A stretch of 64,000 nt of DNA from Fratercula arctica (taxonomy: Eukaryota; Chordata; Aves; Charadriiformes; Alcidae), in assembly GCA_947846985.1 (NCBI GenBank), contig CANTUZ010000012.1, positions 18,996,135 to 19,060,134 on the forward strand. Direction: 5' to 3'. The stretch's first letter is position 1; every line of letters starts with the position of its first letter. Below are positions 51,901 through 64,000 of the stretch, piece after piece. Under the pieces are notes generated by a model. That model was not told the DNA's origin. It did not search any database and was given only the letters and a program-made list of their open reading frames with translations. Made by a program: the position numbers and the translations under genes.

Positions 51901-54900
51901 GAGGCACTTCATACTTAGGCAGGCACGTGCTCCTCCATGGCCCCACATCTGGCTGGAGTCTCACTGTGAGCAACGTGAAAGGCTTCAGACAGAGGTATTT
52001 AGAATTTAGGGAAGAGTAAGAAAGGACAGCACTCACTCCACTTGCATAAAACCCCTTCCTTCCATCAGTGCAACTGTTCTTTTCCATCCCTGCAAGGGTC
52101 GGTGACGCAACTGGAGCTGGGGAAACCGGGACGGAAGCGCCCGCTGGAACGTGGCCCCCCCCTGCCTGGAATGAAGGGAGAGGTGTCAAACGGCCTTGCC
52201 ACCTCAACTGGCCACAGAAATCAGTCCAGAGATTGCCAAACCCCTGTGGGAAACAACGGCAGCAAGCCCTGCCAGAGCCAAGTCTGGCTTGACAAACAGG
52301 GAAGGAGCGAGGCTCCCCAGCTCCTGGGGCAGTGGAGCTCACAAGCAAAACACCTCAGCCGTGGTGGAAATATCACACAGGAAGGAGTCTCTTCTCGATT
52401 GCCATTAATGTTAATTTACGGTACTGAAAACACAAATAATTCCAAAACCGACCGACAGCAGATACACAGAGTACGCGGCAGGGCTGAGCAAAGGTCAGGC
52501 CCCTGTAGCGAGCTCAAAGCCTGGCACAGGCACACAGGAAGACCCAGCTCTTTGCTCTCAGAGCTCGGGGCGCCAGCGCCCTGACTCACACCCGCTATTA
52601 CTCAGTGCGAGCAAGAGCATCCTGGTCCAGCGGGTCCGAGCTACCCAACTGCCAGGTGTGCAGTATAAGGGATGTCTGCACCCACAACCACCGCCCCTGC
52701 AGCAGCTCAAAGAGATGGAAGGAACACCTACCTAAAGAGGATCAAGACCATTTTTTACCTATTCCTTTTCAGGAGCTGGTCTCGCCCTCCTGCCCACCTG
52801 TCCATGTTGCTGTGTTTCAGAGAGGCAAAAGGCAACAGTAGAGGCAGAGCTGACAGTTTGTGAAATTGGGAATTTAATAGGTTTAACAGATAACATAAAA
52901 TCCCTTGGCTTAAATCAGGGTAAATTAATCGCTAGGCATGGCCACTGCAAGCAATTTAGACCAGGTAAATGTCTAATCTCTTCTGGCTGATCACTTAATG
53001 AAATACAATTAATTTGTTGTGGCTCTTCATTGCAATACTTAAACTTTCCTATACAAAACACTGAAAACATCTATTTTGCCCCTTTCCTTGTCAGATGAGC
53101 GTACTCTTTTGAAGTCCGAGAGTTCAGCTTCCTGTCTCTTGCACTGATACCTCTTTTTACCCTTTGAACTCACCCGTTGAGTCTATCAGTGAGTTTTGGG
53201 AATGTATTATTCATAGGACAAAAAAGAAAGAAGGTGTAAAACATAAGCAGTATATCATACTGAACTGTCTTTCACCTCAGAGGATTACAGTTTCCCTTTA
53301 ATGCTAGCTGGCTACATTACAATAACTAAATCAATGGAATATATTGGCCATTTTAAACACGTGCCTGCCAGTGCCCTTGGCTGATAAGCCACCTCCATTC
53401 CCTACACCAAGGAGGGAGCTGGCAGGACGAGCCAGTGGCCGAGGTGGCTTCTGGGCTGCTTAAGCAGAGGATTCCAGCATTGCTGCAGCTGCTGCTGCTG
53501 GTGCCTTGGCAAGCTGGGCCTGGGCGAGCTGGGGGTGGATGTGCCCCATGCACGGCAGTATCCAGCTGGCTGGGAGATCACACACATGTCAGCAAATTGG
53601 CTGGATGGTATTAAAAGGTGGAAATAATTTAATTAGCTGTCACATTATTTTCTTTCTAGGTTTGTCTTATTCAGTATTCTTTTGTCATGTCATCTCTACC
53701 GAAAAAAAAAATCCAGATGAGAAGCAGCATGTTGGAACAAGCACACAAAAGTGGTTTGCTTTCATCTTATTTGAAAGATTTATCACATGCTGCAGGTTAA
53801 TCCGTTAGGCAACATTATTCTAACAAGGTGTGGTCAGCATTTTTGTAATGTATGAAACTTTTTCTTCCAGATTTATGTGGTCCCTCAATTTACAGTCCAT
53901 ATGTTGTGTATATTACAAACTGATGTGAGAAAGACTCAAGAAATTTTCTGAGACTCATGTGTTGGGTTTTGGTGTTTTTTTTTCTTCCGCCAGTAGGGAA
54001 GTCCAAGACACAAGGAGATACCCGTACCCAATGCATATTCAGATGTGTCTGCAGCTTTGGATGCGCAAATATCTTTTCAAATCTGGTTCCATCACTTTAC
54101 ATGCCTTATAATGCATTACAGACATTTACATGCCTTAAATCTATTTAGATTGCTTCATCACTCAGAGGAAAAAATACTGGAAACCACTACTATCCTACTG
54201 ACAGTTAAAAAAAAAAAAAATAATTACCCTTGTCATTCTCAGCAGCCACCTCCACTGCAGGTGAAAACAGACAGACAGACAGACAGACAGAATGTGGCCT
54301 GGCGATCGAGTAAGGTCTAGGATTCAGCAGGGAAAATCTCTGGAATTTTAACTCTGAGCAGGCATCTCGTAAGATCCCTGCTAGAGAAGCACTTAATTGA
54401 CTTACATGCATATTTCAGCGGTTTTCTAAATCAGAATTCCCTCAAAGGGCTGTATGCTGAGCTACATTTCACTATTTAGTTTAGAGTAAGCCCCAAATCA
54501 TAAATAAAGGCAAAATCCATTCCTGATGCGAACTGGAGTTATGCTGGAGATGAATTTGACACAACTGACCTGTTTGGTTTTTCTTTCTTAAGGAAGGAAA
54601 ATGCAGAGACTTGAGGAACACTCCTTTGTCAACGCGCAACAGCAGCACAGCTTGCAAATACAGTTGCACGAGTCTCGCAATCTTTTACCCGGGGCTTATT
54701 CTAGAAACCTCTTCCTCCCTCCCCCCCATCAACTGCAACAAAAGTTTTGCTTGAGGAAGGAGCAAGACCCAAAAGAGCTGCTCTCTCGCTTGTGTTGCAA
54801 TATTCAATCTGAGTGTTACTGTCACCTTTTGGAAACTGACTATAGAAAACACAGATGATGTTTGCATATTTTAATTTTAAACATCTCTGCTCAGCATAAG

Positions 54901-57379
54901 GATGGAACTTAATAAGTTGCTTTGTTTCTGCCTCATGAATTAATTCACCCTGCTAACTGATTTGGTTAAGGCATTTTGATTCCAACTAATAAATTTGTTT
55001 TCTGCACAGGCAAAACAACTTTTGGAGGCAAAGTAACAAGTTCATTAGCTTGCCAGGAGAAATACTTCTATAATATCTATAAGGAATAGACTTTTTCTTT
55101 TTTTAACCCACTTGTTCCACCCATGTCTTAAATCAATCAGATAAATTCACCTTGTTTTTCAATGCCCTGAATCCTGATAGCTCTGCACACCTGATAGGTA
55201 ATTTAATCATCATTGGTGTGGATGAACACAAGCTCAAATTAGCTTCTGAAAGACTTAGTCATCCTGTAGATAGCTCTGCCTTTCCACTTTTATGCAGGAA
55301 CTGAGCTTCACCAACTGGTTAGCTAGAGGTGTCATTAAAAATTTACAGAAAGAAACAAAGGTGTGCTCCAGCGTCTCTCCTTACCCTTTCTACTGTTACT
55401 CTGGCAGACAAAAGGTATGGAACCTGCTTCATGAATAATGAGTCATGTAATATGCATAATGCATTTTTAATGGCACACAGTAATAACATTGAGAGAGATA
55501 TTTCCAATCTTCAGACTTGCACCGCGGCCTCTCAGTAGCCTGTTCTGATTCTCCCCAGATAGATCTTCTTTTCCTCCCCTTCATTTCAAATTCTCCACCT
55601 TAAAGCCAAGACTTTTTCCCAGAGGTAGCCGGATTTCACCGAAATTGGCAGCTGAGTTGGCAGGGCTGGCAAGGCAGAGAACACCTTCTTGTGCAGCCAC
55701 GCACCGCCATTTTAAAGGGGTTCAGGCCTCAGCAGTGGCTCAACACCAGTGCCCTGAGGGTGTATCAGTAAGTTGCAAGACAATCTGGGTAAAGATACGC
55801 TTAAACCAATGAAAACACCTGCCGAGTCTCTTCCCTTGAAGAACAGTCTCACCACCCAGGCTGTGTCCATGCTGGGGAGCCCTCGACCCCACCAGGAGCT
55901 GCCTCCCCTGGCCACCCAACCCCAGCCAGCAGGGCAGCACTGGGCTCCCACCACACCAGTTGTCCTGTTTGAAAATAAGACGCTCTGAGGGGGCAGGCAC
56001 ACATTGATTGTTGTATTTTTAAAGGTAAATGCCAGTAACTGAGCCCGCTCCGGGCCTGCTGGGGTAAGGCCTGCCTGCAGGGAGGGAGGCTGTGCCCGGC
56101 AGGAAATGGCCCTCCTGAGGGGAGAGGGGCTGGGGACGGCTGCTGCGCCCTGGCCACCCTGTGTCCAGTACCCCCAGCCAGCACTCGCTCTGTCCACAAC
56201 AGCGGCTTCGCTGTGAAGTAAATATTGAGGATCACCCCAGGGGCAGCCCCAAGCTGTGCCACCGGCTGAACTGCTCCTCGGAGCCTCCCCTGGCCTGGGC
56301 AAGGCCTTCCCCTTTACCTCTTAGTCTCCTACTGACTTCTGCATTAATTAACCCAGCATAATGGGCCTAATGTGGTCTTCAGAGCACCTGGCAGATCCTG
56401 TGGTGCCTATGCTGCAGCCTCTTACCCTGACCGCTGTCATTGTGTGCCATGCTTGTGTTTAATAAAAGCCCCATCTGTGAAGTCTTGGTGTGGGCAACTG
56501 TATGTGGAAGAGCTGATGTGCTGGGTTAGTCCTGCAGAGATATGCCCCAGCCCCAGCCTGCAAAGGCAGCCCTGCGAGGATGGGGCTGCAACTGAAGTTC
56601 TTGGTGGTGCCTGAAAGCAGAAGCACAGAGGGACCTGGGTGGCACCACGGCAGGTGGAGTGCCATGGCCCTCAGGTGGGCAGGGTGCCCCGAGAGATGGG
56701 CCAGCCCAGCAGGGGCCTCTCCTCACTGGTTTCATCCAGAATAAAAGTACAAAGCTGGAAACAAGAGTATATATCCATGTGGGCACACAAGGCTATGTGC
56801 ACATGTAGAAGCCCAGGCTGCCATGCTGTGCCCCGCTGGGAAAAGGACAAGGGCCCCCTTTGTCATCCTCCTGCTTCCCTTTTGTATGGGCTGCAACTGC
56901 CAGATGGAGCAAGCCCTGCTGACAAGGCAGGCAAAAGGCAATTCTCTGAGTCCCAACAGGCTTAAGTATAAATGATGCACCTGCTGCTCAGGTGTCCGTG
57001 CAAACTTCCAGGCACAGACATTTAATCTTGGGGGAGGACATTCAAGTTCCTCCTGGGCTGAGCAGAGACTTCTGGCAGTCTACGTTTCCAAAGCAGACAC
57101 TTAAAACTTGTTTCCTCTCTAAACCCTTTTATGGTGATAGTCCTAAGCACCGTATACCCCAGTCTTCAGAAGTGTGAACTGTTTAACTGAAATCAGCGGG
57201 AGTTGGGCAGATAAATACAGCAGTGGTGTTCTTTAATCACCAGACACCTTGTGCAAGTTCTGCTGTGCCTACATTCCCTCCTCAAATGCCACAGCCCTGA
57301 CAATCACCGTGCTGTACCATTGTAACAGCTGACGTTCTGAAGTTCTGAAGATGTGAAGTTACATATTAAATCAAAATCA
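36941..57379. other. RPAP2-GFI1 intergenic region
   Basis: This is about 20 kb without a supported gene. It is more GC-rich than the left half. Open frames of 80-196 codons occur on both strands (for example 37651-38019, 46627-47067, 47474-47866, 52042-52584 and 55712-56302). They overlap each other, lack coherent splice chains and match no family I know. Simple repeats are sparse. AT-rich intervals near 52861-53060 and 54870-55520 stand out inside GC-richer flanks and are discussed as possible control DNA. I saw no clear transposon or RNA gene. Confidence 0.6.
54267..54290 (+). repeat. (ACAG)6 microsatellite
   Basis: Six perfect tetranucleotide repeats in intergenic DNA. They lie about 4.3 kb beyond the GFI1 stop codon, in the downstream direction of GFI1. 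Confidence 0.95.
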
Positions 57380-57399
57380 CTCTGAACCATCCTCAATAT

Positions 57400-57405
57400 T
57401 TTATT
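57400..57405 (-). terminator. GFI1: GFI1 polyadenylation signal (candidate)
   Basis: AATAAA in the GFI1 sense direction is followed within 10-35 bases by TTGAGG, GGTT and GTGATTTT, a plausible GU-rich downstream element. It is the first canonical hexamer after the stop codon. Confidence 0.6.
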
Positions 57406-57860
57406 AACTTAAAACATTGTTCCAATAAATATGTACCAATAAACATAAGACACTCCATAAAATCTAAATAAGAACATTTACAAACCTGTCAACAAAGTAA
57501 AAACAGCATTTTTCTAACTGAGGTACATGCAGGGTCATTTAAGGCAAATTCAGTCAATTATACTTTTATAATGATTCCTGCCCACCTCAGCTGAGTTTCC
57601 CCTTAAAAAATGAAAAACAAAAACAAATATACAAATGATGCTATTGAGTAGCTATTTTCCAGTTACTAGAACAAGCCCAGAGTGTGTAAGCCAGTAATGG
57701 TTCTGGACAGAAAAGTCTGTGCTCCTGCCCTCCTCAGTCACTTGTTGGATGGGTTTCTAGTTATAAGGCGTAACTCTGTGCTTTGGCTTTTCCACTTGTC
57801 TTTCACAAGCTTCCTTCTCCCCAGTGGATGTAGCAAGAAGTAACCCCCCCCGTGCCTGAA

Positions 57861-57883
57861 ACACACACACACACACACACACA
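57861..57883 (-). repeat. (AC)11 microsatellite, TG repeat in GFI1 3' UTR
   Basis: Eleven perfect AC units on the plus strand read as a TG repeat in the GFI1 transcript, about 0.7 kb after the stop. Such tracts vary in length and can bind TDP-43/CELF-type proteins; that role here is inference. Confidence 0.9.
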
Positions 57884-58570
57884 GCCAGGCCTTGCACAGA
57901 GAGAGAGATGGCTCTGGGAGGATAAAAAGGGCCTTTCTGTAACTGTTAATGCAGTTCCCGATTTGCACCAGAACAAGTGAGAGCAGGATCAGGCCCAAGC
58001 TGGTACCTTTGCTTAAAAACCAGCAAGATGTCAAACTGCACAGTTCAGTCCTGACCCTCCGGGTTTTCCTGAGAGGAAACCAAGAGTGAACCCATTCAGC
58101 ACTGAAACTCAACCAAGGCAAGTACTCCCTACACCACATGCTGATGTCTCTCTGTCATTACCATGTAAACACCATTATACCTATGTTTCCCTGCAAGGTG
58201 ATTCAAGCTACTGAAAACTTCAGGGGGTTCATCTTGGCCATGGGAGAAATATTTTCCAGCTTAGAGATATTTGGTAGCTTATCCATCTTTGGAGTATCAG
58301 GCTTCATAACTAAAAGGCTTATTTTCCAGTGTTATTTCAGAAACAGAGAGGGGAAGAGAAAGAGAGAAACCCCAGCCTTTAATTTCCGCTTTCACAGTCA
58401 TTCAGGTTGAGCTGTCAACATATGGCCCTGTCCTCTTCTTTCCTCTCCAAGCTCCTGGTCAGAAAGGTAATGCCAGGGCCTGTGCTCAGGACAGGGCTTG
58501 GGTTCAGCGGGGAAGCCAAGGGAGTCTGTTCTCATAGTGTTGTAGATGCTTTCCATATTGCAGCTGGGAC

Positions 58571-62591
<4,021 letters not shown>

Positions 62592-62729
62592 CTGTGAGTG
62601 CACAGCCTTGTGCTGCTCCAGGCTGACTGCATGGCCGAAGGTCTTGCCACACATGTCACAGGCAAAGGGCCTCGTGCCACTGTGTGAGCGGCGCACGTGT
62701 ACCTCAAGGCCATGCGGCGTGGAGAAGAC
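62592..62729 (-). CDS. GFI1: GFI1 coding exon (zinc fingers 1-2)
   Basis: A 138-nt exon in phase 0 at both ends encodes 46 residues. [16 protein letters not shown] completes finger 1, whose CVKC half is in the upstream exon. Finger 2 follows as [21 protein letters not shown], then SQ. The acceptor is CTCCGCTCAG and the donor CAG/GTGAGA. Fingers 1 and 2 are not needed for the core DNA contact; in mammals they serve mainly as protein-interaction surfaces. Sequence agreement with mammalian GFI1 is close to complete. Confidence 0.97.
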
Positions 62730-62818
62730 CTGAGCGGAGAGAGCACACAGGGTCAGGCTTGCCAGGGAGAAGGGGCTGGGGAAGAGTCATAACCAGTGTG
62801 GAAGAAAGGGATCCTTAC
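62730..62818 (-). other. GFI1: GFI1 mini-intron (89 nt)
   Basis: A very short intron with GTAAGG donor and CTCAG acceptor on the minus strand splits zinc finger 1 between its Cys pair and its His pair. It is near the lower size limit for vertebrate introns. Reading straight through it breaks the finger, so splicing is required. Confidence 0.93.
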
Positions 62819-63234
62819 CTTGCTGCACTTGACACACTTGTAAGAGCCAGTGCTGATGAGCAAAGGGCGGCACAAGAGGTCCGACTCCACTTTGATGCCA
62901 CCTGGCCCCTTCTCTTGCTGCAGCCCAGGTTGCGTCTCGGCATAGAGTCCAGGTGCTGCTGCCTGTGGCCGCTCAAACAGCCCCGGGCCCGGGGAGCCGA
63001 AGTCACCATAAAGTCCAAGGGAAGAGCTACACTCTGCACCGTAGAGGGCAGGCTCGGAGCCTCGCTCACAGAAGAGCCCCAGGGCTGAGGTTCGCTCCAG
63101 CGTCGGGCAGGGCCTGTAGCTTTGCACAAGGTGCCTCAGCTCGGAGCCACCCAGGCTGTTCCACATGTACGGTTTGAAGGGCACTGAGAAGGGGGATGGT
63201 TCGTCTAGGGACGGACACACAGATCGCTCTGACG
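62819..63234 (-). CDS. GFI1: GFI1 coding exon (linker and start of finger 1)
   Basis: A 416-nt exon follows the acceptor TTTCTGCAG, enters after base 1 of a codon and ends in phase 0. It begins (A)[11 protein letters not shown]. It contains [20 protein letters not shown], the repeated LGLYGDF / GLFERP / GLYAE pattern and IKVESDLLC, and ends SYKCVKCSK, the Cys pair of finger 1. The IKVE tetrapeptide (62885-62896) is a canonical SUMO acceptor motif at the place of the mammalian Lys239 site linked to LSD1 recruitment. Compared with human GFI1 the Gly/Ala-rich stretch after ALYG is missing, giving a shorter linker. The upstream exons with the SNAG repressor domain lie outside the window. Confidence 0.96.
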
Positions 63235-64000
63235 CTGCAGAAACACAAGGGCATGGGAATTAGTGCACTTCACTATCATGGGTGCCGCCATACTATCATG
63301 GGCCAGAATCGTCTCAACACCCAGGTTTGTGCCCAGAGCCAGACCCCTGTACTGCACATTAAGGCTGCCCTTTCATCTCTAGTGGGAGGAGATTTTATAT
63401 TGCACAGTAGGGATTGTGCATCCAGTACTACCTACTTACCTGCTCTCACAGCCAAATCATTTAAAGAAGCCACCAATTCTGTCTACGTCCATCTCTGGGT
63501 GCCCAGGTGTGTACACATTGATCTGACTGTTGAGACACTAAACAACTCAGTCTGCAATTTCCTTTTGTTTTATCTGCAGCTCCTCTGAAAAGTATATCTA
63601 GTATGTCCCAAGATGGGCATCAAAGCTGACAGTCCACATATTTCAGCTCTGATGTAGATCCCACACATCCATATAGCAAATATGACATTATGGAGGTGCC
63701 AGAAGGCACAAGCGTGCCGAGATTTACCTGTTCAACAAAACTAAAAACTGCTTGTTGCACAATTTAATGCCCAAATCTAGTCTCTCAACTTCATGCCACA
63801 ACTCTCCATAACTATATTACAGCATAATTGAAATAAAGAACAGCTTCTGAGGTGCCTGCATGTCATGCCTCACTTTTTCAGAAAAAAATAAACTAAAATG
63901 AGTCCTCATCTGAAATAAAATCATGGTTGTTTCAAATTGGTCTGAGTTTCTCCAAGTAAAGAAACTGAGTCCAACCAAAACATAGAGCTTCACAAAATCA
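63235..64000 (-). other. GFI1: GFI1 intron, cut by window edge
   Basis: This is the sequence upstream of the linker exon on the minus strand. It contains no SNAG-encoding exon: no frame reads the MPRSFLVKS-type start. The open frame at 63196-63588 (+) has no support. The region is ordinary intron sequence as far as can be seen. Confidence 0.8.

Larger units (their letters stand above)
57380..58570 (-). other. GFI1: GFI1 3' UTR (about 1.2 kb, end inferred)
   Basis: This is the sequence after the GFI1 stop on the minus strand. It runs to the first good polyadenylation signal, AATAAA (plus-strand 57400-57405). The distal 130 bases are strongly AT-rich and contain ATTTA pentamers, typical of unstable regulatory mRNAs. 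The UTR also contains a TG dinucleotide repeat. The length is similar to that of mammalian GFI1 3' UTRs, but the cleavage position is estimated. An ATTAAA at 58378-58383 could give a much shorter alternative UTR. Confidence 0.65.

Noticed and set aside
51863..52584. Overlapping 180-codon (+) and 161-codon (-) frames
   Set aside because: They are mutual antisense frames in a GC-rich block, a composition effect. Neither has a recognisable domain or convincing gene structure.
55712..56302. 196-codon minus-strand frame, the longest in the window
   Set aside because: It lies in GC-rich DNA with overlapping long frames on the other strand and in a second minus frame. It is rich in Pro/Gly/Ser/Ala, lacks splice or promoter context and matches no family I know.
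63235..64000. Expected SNAG-domain exon of GFI1
   Set aside because: No frame in this stretch encodes the conserved SNAG start, so the exon must lie beyond the right edge.

Overview
The window is a piece of vertebrate nuclear DNA, most likely from a bird. It contains spliced genes with GT-AG introns, very low gene density, and two 3' ends of CR1 retrotransposons, which carry the avian-style ATTCTATG tail. The exon content and gene order match the RPAP2-GFI1 interval of human 1p22. By established amniote synteny this should be chicken chromosome 8 or its equivalent. There are no bacterial-type operons, CRISPR arrays, rRNA genes or convincing tRNA genes.

Layout: (1) Positions 1-30434 (+) hold the 3' part of RPAP2, the RNA polymerase II CTD phosphatase / import factor. 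Four C-terminal coding exons (1-104, 2483-2563, 9043-9111, 30251-30434) are separated by introns of 2.4, 6.5 and 21.1 kb. The last intron carries two CR1 copies and several low-complexity tracts. (2) Positions 30435 to about 57380 are the RPAP2 3' UTR followed by intergenic DNA. It is AT-rich on the left and visibly richer in G+C from about 34-40 kb onward. One minus-strand stretch (36625-36940) looks like a spliced coding exon but I cannot name it. A few intervals look like candidate regulatory DNA. (3) Positions 57380-64000 (-) hold the 3' part of GFI1, the SNAG/zinc-finger transcriptional repressor. Four exons encode the end of the linker and all six C2H2 fingers, followed by a 3' UTR of about 1.2 kb. 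The 5' exons, including the SNAG exon, lie beyond the right edge.

RPAP2 and GFI1 are convergent (tail to tail), with about 28 kb between their stop codons. Their products are not known to act in one pathway; the linkage is ancestral synteny. DNA between them could carry GFI1 control elements, but that is inference. I did not find a clear new biological system. The best leads are the unidentified exon-like ORF at 36.6-36.9 kb, the AP-1/ATGCAT cluster at 55.44 kb, the compact linker of this GFI1 and the extended RPAP2 C-terminus.
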